From Claveliimonas sp964652805 (GTDB lineage Bacteria; Bacillota; Clostridia; Lachnospirales; Lachnospiraceae), in contig CAZZBJ010000004.1 of the NCBI GenBank assembly GCA_964652805.1, positions 1-43,790 on the forward strand: 43,790 bases of DNA. The letters are read 5' to 3'. A model generated the notes under the pieces. It made no database searches, was not told where the DNA came from, and saw nothing but the letters and a program-made list of their open reading frames with translations. The position numbers and the translations under genes are program-made. Below are positions 22,358-31,192 of the stretch, piece after piece (position 1 is the stretch's first letter; each line of letters begins with the position of its first letter).

Positions 22358-23143
22358 ATGAGCAATGGACTGATCGGTATTCTGATACCGTTTTTCGGCA
22401 CCACACTGGGAGCGGCCTGCGTTTTCCTGATGAAGGGAGAGACCATGCCGCCTCTTGTCCAGAAGGTGCTTTTGGGGTTCGCCTCCGGGGTTATGGTGGC
22501 GGCCTCCGTGTGGTCTCTTCTCATCCCGGCCATGGATATGTCCGCGGATATGGGAAAGCTGGCATGTATCCCCGCGGCGGCGGGAGTGGCAGTGGGTATG
22601 CTCTTCCTGCTTTTCCTGGATAAAAGGGTGCCTCACCAGCACATGGACCACAAGGAGCCGGAGGGGCCCAAGAGCCATTGGCGCCGCTCTACCATGCTGG
22701 TCATGGCGGTGACCCTCCACAATATACCGGAGGGAATGGCAGTGGGCGTGGTGTTTGCCGGGTTTCTGGCGGACAACGCCCAGATTTCCCTTATGGGGGC
22801 CTTTGCCCTCTCCATCGGCATCGCCATCCAGAATTTCCCGGAGGGCGCGATCATTTCCATGCCCCTCAAAAGCGAGGGCGGCGTCACCAGGGGCAGGGCA
22901 TTTCTGTACGGGATCCTGTCCGGCATCGTGGAGCCGGCCGCGGCTCTTGTCACCATCCTGCTCTCGGGGCTTCTTACCCCGGTGCTGCCATTTCTCCTGG
23001 CCTTTGCGGCGGGAGCCATGCTGTACGTGGTGGTGGAGGAGCTCATTCCGGAGGCAAATGAGGGAGAGCACAGCAATATCGGAACCCTCGGGTTTGCGGC
23101 GGGATTTATCCTCATGATGATCCTGGACGTGGCCCTGGGCTGA
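22358..23143 (+). CDS. ZIP-family metal transporter (ZupT/GufA type)
   Basis: A 261-aa inner-membrane zinc or manganese transporter with about eight membrane segments. The two metal-site helices carry HNIPEGMAVG near 121 and QNFPEGAIIS near 157. The cytoplasmic loop between the third and fourth helices is His-rich (VPHQHMDHKEP, about residues 91-101). VVEELIPEANEGEHSN near 227 is also typical. It shares an operon with two metal GTPases, which suggests regulated zinc uptake and delivery. ZIP proteins normally import; GufA-type members are less well defined, so the direction is inferred. Confidence 0.92.
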   Translation: MSNGLIGILIPFFGTTLGAACVFLMKGETMPPLVQKVLLGFASGVMVAASVWSLLIPAMDMSADMGKLACIPAAAGVAVGMLFLLFLDKRVPHQHMDHKEPEGPKSHWRRSTMLVMAVTLHNIPEGMAVGVVFAGFLADNAQISLMGAFALSIGIAIQNFPEGAIISMPLKSEGGVTRGRAFLYGILSGIVEPAAALVTILLSGLLTPVLPFLLAFAAGAMLYVVVEELIPEANEGEHSNIGTLGFAAGFILMMILDVALG

Positions 23144-23188
23144 TACAGAGACAAATGAAATGACAGGCAGTAAAGGAGGAACAAGGAC

Positions 23189-23710
23189 ATGAAAGAGACA
23201 CTGAAAGATTTAAAGGAGAGAAGGAGTATCCGGGCCTATCAGGCGGAGCAGATCAAAGAAGAGGAGCTTGAGCAGGTTCTGGAGGCCGGGCTCTGGGCGC
23301 CCAGCGGCATGGGGCAGCAGCCGGTTGTCTTTGCCGTTGTGCAGGATCCGGAGACGAGAGAACAGCTCCGGAAAATGAACGCCTCCATCATGGGTAACCC
23401 GGATATGGATCCCTTCTACGGAGCCCCCACCATTGTGGTGGTGCTGGCGGATACAGGGCGTCCCACCTATGTGGAAGACGGAAGCCTGGCCCTGGGCAAC
23501 CTGATGAACGCGGCGCAGGCGGTGGGACTTGGCTCCTGCTGGATCCACAGGGCAAAGGAAGAGTTTGAGAGCGAGGAGGGCAAAAAGCTCCTTGAAAAAT
23601 GGGGGCTTGGAGAAAATTATGCCGGCGTCGGGCACTGTGCGCTGGGCTATGCGGCCGGGGAGAAGCCGGCTGCCAAAGAGCGCAGAGAGGGCCGCGTGAT
23701 CCGGGCCTGA
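23189..23710 (+). CDS. Nitroreductase-family FMN enzyme
   Basis: A 173-aa NAD(P)H-dependent flavin oxidoreductase. The FMN-phosphate motif is ERRSIRAY (residues 10-17), and LWAPSGMGQQP near 31-41 matches the family's second flavin segment. GLGSCWIHRA near 111 is the usual dimer/flavin contact, and the end GYAAGEKP matches NfsA/NfnB-like proteins. It is preceded by AAAGGAGG and lies 45 bases after the ZIP gene, so it could be the last gene of the zinc operon. Its substrate cannot be predicted. Confidence 0.9.
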   Translation: MKETLKDLKERRSIRAYQAEQIKEEELEQVLEAGLWAPSGMGQQPVVFAVVQDPETREQLRKMNASIMGNPDMDPFYGAPTIVVVLADTGRPTYVEDGSLALGNLMNAAQAVGLGSCWIHRAKEEFESEEGKKLLEKWGLGENYAGVGHCALGYAAGEKPAAKERREGRVIRA

Positions 23711-23730
23711 TCTGACAGCAGACAAAAGAA

Positions 23731-23769
23731 CGGGGCGGGGGTCTCCTGAAGAGGCAGATTCCCGCCCCG
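23731..23769. repeat. GC-rich hairpin without a T-run
   Basis: CGGGGCGGGGGTCT (23731-23744) pairs with AGATTCCCGCCCCG (23756-23769), 14 bp with two G-U pairs and an 11-base loop. TTTTTT follows only about 20 bases later. It may end transcription from the nitroreductase gene or work as a structural element. Confidence 0.6.
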
Positions 23770-23867
23770 GCGTGTTGCAGGCTTAAGAGATTTTTTAGAG
23801 AACCTTTATAGAAATCTTAAGGGGAGAGATATATAATAGGATAGATATAGAGGAGACGTACATATAC

Positions 23868-26333
23868 ATGAAGAGAAGACAAAAAAACGTGAGGACAAAA
23901 GCAGAGAAATACAGTGAGAGGAGGAGCCGGCGGATCCCCACGACCCGGTATGACCCGGATCCGGAAGCCGGGCTTACATCCCAGCAGGTGCAGGAGCACC
24001 GGATGCACGGGTGGACCAACATCTCGGTGGATCCGCCGGCAAAGACCACAAAGGAGATCATACATGAAAATGTATGTACCTACTTCAACCTGATCTTTGT
24101 CGTGCTGGGCGTGCTGCTCTGCCTGGTGGGCTCCTTCCGAAACCTGACTTTCCTCCCGGTGGTCATTGTCAATACCCTGATCGGTATTGTCCAGGAGGTG
24201 CGGTCCAAGAACGTGCTGGAGAAGATGAGCATGCTGAATGCGCCCCACGCCAGGGTAGTCCGGGACGGAATGGTAAGAAAGGTGAATTCCGAGGAGCTGG
24301 TGCTGGACGACATCGTCATCTTCAGCGGGGGCAATCAGATCTGCGCAGACGCGGTGGTATCCTCGGGGGAGATACAGGTCAACGAGTCCCTGCTGACAGG
24401 TGAGTCCGACGAGATCACAAAGCGGCGGGGAGACAAACTCATGTCCGGCAGCTTCGTGGTGTCCGGGGAATGTCGGGCGCGGCTGGACAAGGTGGGGGAG
24501 GACTCCTACATTTCCCAGCTGACCATGGAGGCCAAGGCCATGGACAACCAGGAGCAGTCGGAGATGATTCGTTCCCTGGACAAGCTGGTCAAGTGGGTAG
24601 GCATGATCATCATCCCCATCGGCCTGATCCTCTTTTCCCAGAGCTTTTTCTTCAACCGCGAGGGATTTGCCCAGAGCGTCACCTCCATGGTGGCGGCGGT
24701 CATCGGCATGATCCCCGAGGGACTGTACCTGCTGGCCAGCGTGGCCCTGGCGGTGAGCGCCATGCGGCTGGCCGGCCAGCAGGTGCTGCTCCATGACATG
24801 AAGAGCATCGAGACGCTGGCCAGGGTCAATGTGCTCTGCGTGGACAAGACGGGAACCATTACGGAAAACATCATGACAGTAAACCGGGTAGAGCCTACGC
24901 TGGATTACCGGGAGAAGAAGGAGGAGTATCCCCCGCTGGAGAAAATGCTGGGGGACTTTGCGGCGGCCATGAGCGAGGACAATATCACCATGGCGGCTCT
25001 GAAGGAGTATTTCCAGGAGAATACGGGGAAAAGGCCGGTGAGCATCACCCCCTTCTCTTCGGCAGTGAAATACAGCAGCGTCACCTACAAGGACGGGGCC
25101 TATGTGCTGGGAGCGCCGGAGATGATCCTGCGGGATGATTACCTACTCTACGAGGCGGAAATCGAGCCGTTTACCAAGAAAGGGTACCGTGTCCTCGTGT
25201 TCGGGAAATATGCGGGAAAGGCAGACGGAAAGCCCCTTACGGAGAAGGTCACGCCTCTGGGCTATGTGATGCTCTCCAATCCCATCCGGCAGAATGCGCC
25301 GGAGACCTTTGCCTACTTTGCGGAGCAGGGCGTGGACATCAAGGTCCTATCCGGAGACAACCCGGTCACCGTGTCCGAAGTGGCCTCCCGGGCTGGCATC
25401 GCGGGGGCGGAGAACTATGTGGATGGGGGCACGCTGAAGACGGACCAGGATGTGGCGGCGGCCATGAAGAAGTACACCGTCTTCGGCCGCGTGACTCCAA
25501 ACCAGAAGAGGCAGTTTGTGAATGTGCTGAAGGATCAGGGGAACACAGTGGCCATGACAGGGGACGGTGTCAACGACATCCTGGCACTGAAGGATGCGGA
25601 CTGCAGCATCGCTATGGCGTCTGGCAGCGAGGCTGCCTCCCAGGCGGCCCAGGTGGTGCTGCTGGAGTCGGACTTCTCCTGCATGCCCTCTGTGGTGATG
25701 GAGGGGCGCCGGGTGGTCAACAACATCCAGAGGTCGGCCAGCCTGTTCCTTGTGAAGAATATCTTTTCCCTCCTTCTGTCCGTGTTCTCAGCGGTGTTCA
25801 TGATCACCTACCCGCTGGAGCCGTCCCAGATATCGCTGATCAGTATGTTTGCCATCGGCGTGCCCGCCTTCTTCCTGGCCCTTGAGCCCAACAAGAACCG
25901 GATACAGGGACATTTCCTTCCCAATGTGTTCCTGAAGGCGCTGCCAGGCGGACTGACGGATGTGCTGATCGTGGGGGCCCTGGTGATCTTCGGTCAGACC
26001 TTTGAGGTGGACCAGGCGGATATCGCCACGGCGGCCACGATTCTGCTGGCCATTGTGGGATTCATGGTGCTCTGGAAGATCAGCCAGCCCATGAATCCCC
26101 TCCGTATCGTCGTGCTGGCAGGCTGCGGCATCGGCCTTGTGCTGACCAGCATCTACCTGGGCGATCTGTTTGCCATCACAGCCATGTCCACCAGGTGCAT
26201 TATGCTCTTTGTCGTGTTCTCCATCGCCGCGGAGCCGGTGTTCCGCTATCTCAGCTTCCTTGTGGAAGCCCTGGGAAAATTCGGGAAGCGGCTTATTCTG
26301 TGGCATGAGAAAAATAAGGGGAAGACGGCGTAG
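23868..26333 (+). CDS. Cation-transporting P-type ATPase, CtpE-like
   Basis: An 821-aa P-type pump. A very basic N-terminal tail (about residues 1-30) precedes membrane pair M1-M2 (about 70-110). The actuator motif LTGES lies near 175, and M3-M4 include MIPEGLYLL near 285. The phosphorylation motif DKTGTIT near 325 has I where L is usual. The hinge GDGVNDILALKDAD lies near 564, followed by six further helices. The arrangement, with GRRVVNNIQR after the hinge, is closest by recall to mycobacterial CtpE (calcium uptake) rather than MgtA or heavy-metal pumps, and no N-terminal metal domain is present. TATAAT at 23832-23837 may be its -10. The following minus-strand gene ends five bases away. Confidence 0.88.
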   Translation: MKRRQKNVRTKAEKYSERRSRRIPTTRYDPDPEAGLTSQQVQEHRMHGWTNISVDPPAKTTKEIIHENVCTYFNLIFVVLGVLLCLVGSFRNLTFLPVVIVNTLIGIVQEVRSKNVLEKMSMLNAPHARVVRDGMVRKVNSEELVLDDIVIFSGGNQICADAVVSSGEIQVNESLLTGESDEITKRRGDKLMSGSFVVSGECRARLDKVGEDSYISQLTMEAKAMDNQEQSEMIRSLDKLVKWVGMIIIPIGLILFSQSFFFNREGFAQSVTSMVAAVIGMIPEGLYLLASVALAVSAMRLAGQQVLLHDMKSIETLARVNVLCVDKTGTITENIMTVNRVEPTLDYREKKEEYPPLEKMLGDFAAAMSEDNITMAALKEYFQENTGKRPVSITPFSSAVKYSSVTYKDGAYVLGAPEMILRDDYLLYEAEIEPFTKKGYRVLVFGKYAGKADGKPLTEKVTPLGYVMLSNPIRQNAPETFAYFAEQGVDIKVLSGDNPVTVSEVASRAGIAGAENYVDGGTLKTDQDVAAAMKKYTVFGRVTPNQKRQFVNVLKDQGNTVAMTGDGVNDILALKDADCSIAMASGSEAASQAAQVVLLESDFSCMPSVVMEGRRVVNNIQRSASLFLVKNIFSLLLSVFSAVFMITYPLEPSQISLISMFAIGVPAFFLALEPNKNRIQGHFLPNVFLKALPGGLTDVLIVGALVIFGQTFEVDQADIATAATILLAIVGFMVLWKISQPMNPLRIVVLAGCGIGLVLTSIYLGDLFAITAMSTRCIMLFVVFSIAAEPVFRYLSFLVEALGKFGKRLILWHEKNKGKTA

Positions 26334-26338
26334 AATAC

Positions 26339-27154
26339 TTATCTTATAAATGTATTGATCACATGCAGGACCCCGTTCTCATCGTTGGACTTTGTGATGT
26401 AGTCCGCGCTGTTCCGCACAGAGGGCTGGGCGTTTGCCATGGCCACTCCCAGTCCGGCGGTCTCGATCATGGTGATGTCATTGTACCCGTCCCCGCAGCA
26501 GATCATCTGCCGGGTGGAGAGGCCGAGGCTGCCCAGCAGCTTCACGAGGGCGTGCGCCTTGTCCACGCCTTTGGGCATGATCTCCAGGAAGAACGGGTCT
26601 GAGCAGTAGATGTTCAGGTAGGAGCGGAAATGGGCGGTCATGACAGCCTTCATCCGGCTGATCACCTCCGGTTCGCCGGTGGCCAGGAACTTATTGATCT
26701 GCCGGGGGATATCTGCCATGAAATCGCGGCTCTCAAGAACCGGCATGTGGTTGATCCTGGACTCCAGCAGCGTGTACCGGTTGGGCTGTATCCCTGAGAT
26801 AATGCAGTCCTCTGTGTAGGTCAGGATATCCGCGCCCTCCCCGGCAAAGGACCAGGCCAGCCGAAAGGCGGGTTCGAGGGCGTCCTGGGGGAGATAGCGG
26901 TTGTACATGATCTGCCCGCTGCGGCAGTCTGTAATGCGCGCCCCGTTAAAGGAGAGGATGCAGCTGCCATAGTCGGACAGATGGAGCTGCTCGCTCAGGG
27001 GCAGCACGCCCTTTGTGGGGCGGCCGCTTGCCAGAACCACCTTTTTCCCTATCTTCTGTATATAGATCAGCGCCTCCCGAGTCTCCGGAGTGATTTCTTT
27101 TTTTGAGTTTGTCAGTGTGCCGTCCAGATCAAGGACAAGAACCTGATAATCCAT
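26339..27154 (-). CDS. Cof-type HAD hydrolase
   Basis: A 271-aa HAD phosphatase with a IIB cap. Motif I is LDLDGTLTNSKK (residues 7-18), motif II ASGRPT near 42, motif III PKGVDKAHAL near 193, and motif IV CGDGYNDITMI near 219. It is the last gene of a minus-strand run beginning at pncB, with AAAGGAG eight bases before ATG. The spacing to murF is 25 bases. Cof proteins act on sugar phosphates, pyridoxal phosphate or FMN precursors; a link to peptidoglycan or NAD synthesis is only positional. It converges with the P-type ATPase gene without a visible terminator between them. Confidence 0.9.
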   Translation of the reverse strand: MDYQVLVLDLDGTLTNSKKEITPETREALIYIQKIGKKVVLASGRPTKGVLPLSEQLHLSDYGSCILSFNGARITDCRSGQIMYNRYLPQDALEPAFRLAWSFAGEGADILTYTEDCIISGIQPNRYTLLESRINHMPVLESRDFMADIPRQINKFLATGEPEVISRMKAVMTAHFRSYLNIYCSDPFFLEIMPKGVDKAHALVKLLGSLGLSTRQMICCGDGYNDITMIETAGLGVAMANAQPSVRNSADYITKSNDENGVLHVINTFIR

Positions 27155-27179
27155 GTTCTGCTCTCCTTTGTGAAATCTC

Positions 27180-28550
27180 CTACAGCTCTTTCAGCGCCTG
27201 TACGATTGCGCTGAAGCCAAGACTGTTGGATGCTTTTGCAAGAACATTGTCTCCCTCCTGTATCAGTTCGCCCAGGTGGGGGATGAGTTCCTCTCTTGTG
27301 GCGAACCAGTGTGTCTTTATGTGAGAGCCGGTATCCCTGATGCCCCGGATGATCTCTTTTGCCAGCTCGTCTACGGCGATCACCACATCGGTCTTTGAGG
27401 CGGCCAGGTAGACGCCCACCTCGTAGTGGAGCTCCTTTTCGTTGCTGCCCAGCTCGCCCATCTTTCCCAGAATAGCCACCTTGCGCCCGATGCCCATATC
27501 CAGCACATCGATGGCGGCCTTCATGGAAACCGGATTGGCGTTATAGCAGTCGTCCAGGATGAGGACCTTGTCTGTCTGGATGATGTTGTTCCTGCCGGCC
27601 ATGAAGGGCAGATTTTCAATGCCGTCTTTGATCTGCCTGCTGTCAAGACCCAGCACATATCCCACGGCTGCTCCCGCCAGGGCGTTGGATACCATGTGGG
27701 AGCCGGGGGATGGCACCAGACAGGGAAACGTTCCGCCTGGCGTGTGGATGACGCAGGAGGATCCCTTCAGACCCCGGGACTGCACATCCGAGGCGTACAC
27801 ATCGCAGTTCGGCGATGTGCCGTAGAAGAGAGGAGTCACACCCTTTACAGGTCCAATGGCAGACAGGAGCGGATCGTCCCCGTTGAGGATGATGGAACCG
27901 CCCGGCTTCATGTCCTGGAACATCTGCGTTTTCTCCTGCATGATGCCCTCCCGGGTTTTGAGGAATTCCAGGTGGGCCACACCGATATTTATGATCACGC
28001 ATATGTCGGGCTGGGCCACGGTGGAGAGCTTGCGCATCTCACCAAAGTGGTTGATGCCCATCTCCAGGACGGACACCTCATTTTCCTCCTTCAGGTCAAA
28101 GACCGTCAGGGGGAGTCCGGACTCGCTGTTTAAGTTCCCCTGGGTTTTGTGGACGTTGTACTTCTGAGACAGGACAGAGGCGATCATCTCCTTTGTGCTT
28201 GTCTTTCCCACGCTGCCGGAGATGCCCACCACCTTTACGTCAAAGGAGTCCCGGTACAGCTTTGCCATGTCCAGAAGGGCCTGGGCCGTTGACTCCACCT
28301 GGATATAGGGGAAGGATGTCTCCCCCAGATCCTGCTCGGACACGGCGCACAGGGCGCCATTTTCCATGACAGAAGGGATAAAAGAGTGGCCGTCCACCCG
28401 CTCGCCCCTGAGGGCCACGAACACATCGTCCCGGCCGGCCCTGCGGCTGTCGATGACAACGTGGGCGGCCTCCTTCCCAAGAAGGTTGTCGCTGCCGTGG
28501 TAAATGCCCCTGCAGGCCTTTGTCATACGTTCTATTGTGAAATTTTTCAT
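27180..28550 (-). CDS. murF: UDP-N-acetylmuramoyl-tripeptide--D-alanyl-D-alanine ligase
   Basis: Adds D-Ala-D-Ala to the UDP-MurNAc-tripeptide, the last cytoplasmic step of peptidoglycan precursor synthesis. The Mur ligase domains are in order: an N-terminal substrate domain (about residues 15-100; VFVALRGERVDGHSFI), a central ATPase with P-loop GISGSVGKTSTKEM near 109, the metal-binding glutamate in VLEMGINHFGEM near 160, and a C-terminal domain with ILDDCYNANPVSM near 330. 456 aa is normal. GGAG six bases before the ATG overlaps the ddl stop, so it is coupled to ddl, which makes its substrate. Confidence 0.95.
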   Translation of the reverse strand: MKNFTIERMTKACRGIYHGSDNLLGKEAAHVVIDSRRAGRDDVFVALRGERVDGHSFIPSVMENGALCAVSEQDLGETSFPYIQVESTAQALLDMAKLYRDSFDVKVVGISGSVGKTSTKEMIASVLSQKYNVHKTQGNLNSESGLPLTVFDLKEENEVSVLEMGINHFGEMRKLSTVAQPDICVIINIGVAHLEFLKTREGIMQEKTQMFQDMKPGGSIILNGDDPLLSAIGPVKGVTPLFYGTSPNCDVYASDVQSRGLKGSSCVIHTPGGTFPCLVPSPGSHMVSNALAGAAVGYVLGLDSRQIKDGIENLPFMAGRNNIIQTDKVLILDDCYNANPVSMKAAIDVLDMGIGRKVAILGKMGELGSNEKELHYEVGVYLAASKTDVVIAVDELAKEIIRGIRDTGSHIKTHWFATREELIPHLGELIQEGDNVLAKASNSLGFSAIVQALKEL

Positions 28551-28559
28551 GTTCTTCTC

Positions 28560-29621
28560 CTATCTGTATCTGGCGTCCAGCGATTTCTCGATGATGAGCT
28601 CGCAGAACTCACCGTACTCATACCCCGCCGCCTTCGCCGCCTTGGGCAGGAGGCTGGCGCTTGTCATGCCGGGGAGGGAGTTGACCTCCAGGCAGTAGAA
28701 CTGTCCGGTGTGATTGTCCACGATAAAATCAGCCCTGCAGTAAACGTTCAGGCGCAGAGCCTGGGCGGCCAGCACGCCAGTTTTCTGAATGGCCTCTGTG
28801 GTTTCTGCGTCCACAGAGGCAGCAGGACAGATCTCGGAAGCACCGCCGCTTTGATATTTATGGACATAGTCGAATACGCCGCCGTCGGGAATGATCTCCA
28901 CAAGAGGCAGAGCCTGGCCGTCAAAGATGCCGCAGGCATATTCCCGGCCGTCGATGAAGGGCTCAATGACCACTTCGTCTTCCTTCTCGAAAGAGACGCG
29001 CATGGCCTCACGGAACTCCTCCTCCGTATGTACAAAGTGTACTCCGATGCTGGAGCCGCCGGAGCAGGGCTTTACCACAAGGGGAAGGGGGATCTGAAGG
29101 GCCGCAAGAGAGATATCCTTGTTCCTTCTGGGTATATGGGTGCCGTAGGGCGTGGGAACCCCGGCGGAGTGGAAGATATCCTTTGTCACTCCCTTATCCA
29201 TGGACAGGGCGCAGCCCAGAGAGTCGGGCCCTGTGTAGCGGATTCCCAGCGTGTCAAAGACAGCCTGCAGCTTGCCGTTCTCGCCCAGTCCCCCGTGGAG
29301 GGCCAGGAAGGTGATGTCGGCCAGACCGCACAGCTCCAGCACGTTGGGGCCCAGGAAGCTGGGGGAGTCCCCGGGGCGCGAGGCCCAGAGGGCGTCAAGA
29401 TCTGGTGCGGATGTCCGGATACCTGTGGCGATCTCAAGGCCGCCTCCCGGAAGGGTGAACACGTCCTCCGGGTTTTCGGGAACCTTCTCAAGGCCAAGGA
29501 AGGCGTCCAGAAGGTAGGCGTTGTGGCCTCTCTCCCGGAGCGCCCGGCAGATACTGCCGCCGGAACTTAATGACACGTCCCGCTCGTTGCTATAGCCGCC
29601 TGCCAGTACAATAATATTCAT
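28560..29621 (-). CDS. ddl: D-alanine--D-alanine ligase
   Basis: ATP-grasp ligase joining two D-alanines. The N-terminal domain shows VLAGGYSNERDVSL. TGPDSLGCALSMDKG near 105 matches the lid and substrate loop of D-Ala-D-Ala enzymes. KPCSGGSSIGV lies near 152, and the ATP/Mg site CRADFIVD and LEVNSLPGMT near 295-320. The ATG chosen (353 aa) has AAGGAGG at eight bases; the upstream in-frame extension has no ribosome site. The substrate loop does not show the sequence I associate with D-Ala-D-Lac (VanA-type) ligases, so this looks like the housekeeping enzyme. murF starts nine bases after its stop. Confidence 0.93.
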   Translation of the reverse strand: MNIIVLAGGYSNERDVSLSSGGSICRALRERGHNAYLLDAFLGLEKVPENPEDVFTLPGGGLEIATGIRTSAPDLDALWASRPGDSPSFLGPNVLELCGLADITFLALHGGLGENGKLQAVFDTLGIRYTGPDSLGCALSMDKGVTKDIFHSAGVPTPYGTHIPRRNKDISLAALQIPLPLVVKPCSGGSSIGVHFVHTEEEFREAMRVSFEKEDEVVIEPFIDGREYACGIFDGQALPLVEIIPDGGVFDYVHKYQSGGASEICPAASVDAETTEAIQKTGVLAAQALRLNVYCRADFIVDNHTGQFYCLEVNSLPGMTSASLLPKAAKAAGYEYGEFCELIIEKSLDARYR

Positions 29622-29640
29622 AAAACAATCCTCCTTAAAA

Positions 29641-31101
29641 TTAAACCGATTCATCCATATCCATCTGATCGAGCAGAGATTTCTTCACCTTATAGAGGCT
29701 GTCCGACAGATCCACGTAGACCTGATGGGGATAGAAGAGACGCTTTGTCTCTTCCCACAGTGTCTTTTTCTCCCGCCTGCAGTATTCCGCAATCTCCATG
29801 ACGGAGGGTGACTGGTACACGCACTCCCCGTTCCGGAAAATGGGCACGAGGATCTCACGCATGGTGTATGAGCCTCCCGGCAGCTTTGTCTTCTTCCATG
29901 TGTCGATGGGGTCGAAGATGAGGAGATCTTTTTCTGTGTCGTAGGTCTCGTCCGCAAAGCAGATGAGGTCCGCCCTGACCTTCCCTGTAGGCTTGTCGTA
30001 AATGCGGAAAATGGTCTTGTTTCCCGGGTTGGTGATCTTCTCCGTGTTCTCGGAGATCTTGATCTTGGGCACGAACTGTCCGGACTCATCCTGGATAGCC
30101 GCCAGCTTGTAGACGCCGCCGAAGGAGGGGCAATCCTTTGAGGTGATCAGGTTGGTGCCCACACCCCAGGAGGTGATGGCCGCCTGCTGCACCTTCAGGT
30201 CGTGGAGCAGGTACTCATCCAGGTCGTTTGACGCGGAGATCACCGCGTCTGTGAAGCCTGCCTCATCCAGCATGATGCGGGCCTGTTTGGACAGGTAGGC
30301 CAGGTCGCCGCTGTCGAGGCGAATGCCGTATTTTTTCGGGGAGATCCCGGAGGCCCGCATCTCCCTGAAGACGCGGATGGCGTTGGGGACTCCGGATTTC
30401 AGCGTGTCATAGGTGTCCACAAGGAGGATGCAGTTGTCCGGGTAGAGCTGAGCATAGTTCCTGAAGGCTGTGTACTCATCCGGGAAGCTCATGATCCAGC
30501 TGTGGGCGTGGGTGCCAAGCACAGGCACGTCAAAGCGCTGGCCGGCCAGCACGTTGGAGGTGCCGATGCAGCCGCCGATGATGGCGGCACGGGCGCCGTA
30601 GAGGCCGGCGTCAGGACCCTGTGCCCGGCGCAGGCCGAACTCCATGATGCCGTCACCGCCTGCCGCGAACACGACGCGGGAGGCCTTTGTGGCAATGAGG
30701 CACTGGTGGTTGATGATGTTGAGGATGGCGGTCTCCACAAGCTGGGCCTCCATGATGGGAGCGATGACCTTGATGATGGGCTCCTTCGGGAAGATGACCG
30801 TCCCCTCGGGGATGGCGTAGATGTCTCCCGTGAAGTGGAAGCCGCCCAGGTAGTGGAGGAAATCCTCGCTGAACATGCCCAGGCTGCGCAGATAGTCCAC
30901 GTCTTCGTATGTGAAATTCAGATTTTTTACGTATTCAATGACCTGGTCCAGGCCTGCGCAGATGGAGTAGCCTCCATTACTTGGGTTCTGGCGGAAGAAC
31001 ATATCAAAGATGACGGTCTCGTTCTGTCCTTTTTCGTAGTAGCCCTGCATCATGGTGAGCTCGTAGAAGTCCGTCAGCAGGGTCAAATCATGTCTGCTCA
31101 T
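29641..31101 (-). CDS. pncB: Nicotinate phosphoribosyltransferase
   Basis: Converts nicotinate and PRPP to nicotinate mononucleotide in NAD salvage. The N-terminal LLTDFYELTMMQGYYEKG is diagnostic. The phosphoribosyl region shows FGLRRAQGPDAG near 152 and the barrel ends with GIRLDSGDL near 260 and GVGTNLITSKD near 318. The length of 486 aa matches the clostridial form. It has its own promoter and is first in the run pncB-ddl-murF-Cof. AAAGGAG lies 15 bases from the ATG across an A-rich spacer, which is long, but the start matches the family. Confidence 0.93.
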   Translation of the reverse strand: MSRHDLTLLTDFYELTMMQGYYEKGQNETVIFDMFFRQNPSNGGYSICAGLDQVIEYVKNLNFTYEDVDYLRSLGMFSEDFLHYLGGFHFTGDIYAIPEGTVIFPKEPIIKVIAPIMEAQLVETAILNIINHQCLIATKASRVVFAAGGDGIMEFGLRRAQGPDAGLYGARAAIIGGCIGTSNVLAGQRFDVPVLGTHAHSWIMSFPDEYTAFRNYAQLYPDNCILLVDTYDTLKSGVPNAIRVFREMRASGISPKKYGIRLDSGDLAYLSKQARIMLDEAGFTDAVISASNDLDEYLLHDLKVQQAAITSWGVGTNLITSKDCPSFGGVYKLAAIQDESGQFVPKIKISENTEKITNPGNKTIFRIYDKPTGKVRADLICFADETYDTEKDLLIFDPIDTWKKTKLPGGSYTMREILVPIFRNGECVYQSPSVMEIAEYCRREKKTLWEETKRLFYPHQVYVDLSDSLYKVKKSLLDQMDMDESV

Positions 31102-31150
31102 TGTTTTCTTTTTAAACTCCTTTGCATTTGTATCTGGAAAAGTTATCCCA

Positions 31151-31179
31151 ATTATAGCACTCCGGGCATAAAAAGTAAA
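31151..31179 (-). promoter_or_regulatory. Promoter of the pncB-ddl-murF run
   Basis: On the minus strand TTTACT (31179-31174), 17-base spacer, TATAAT (31156-31151). It gives a leader of about 45 bases before pncB. Confidence 0.7.
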
Positions 31180-31192
31180 AACAAAGTAAAAA

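Noticed and set aside
20522..22406. Minus-strand open frames rich in Met/Val or Pro/Arg opposite the His-rich GTPase and its neighbour
   Set aside because: The repetitive sequence is the antisense reading of the histidine codons; no ribosome site or homology is visible.
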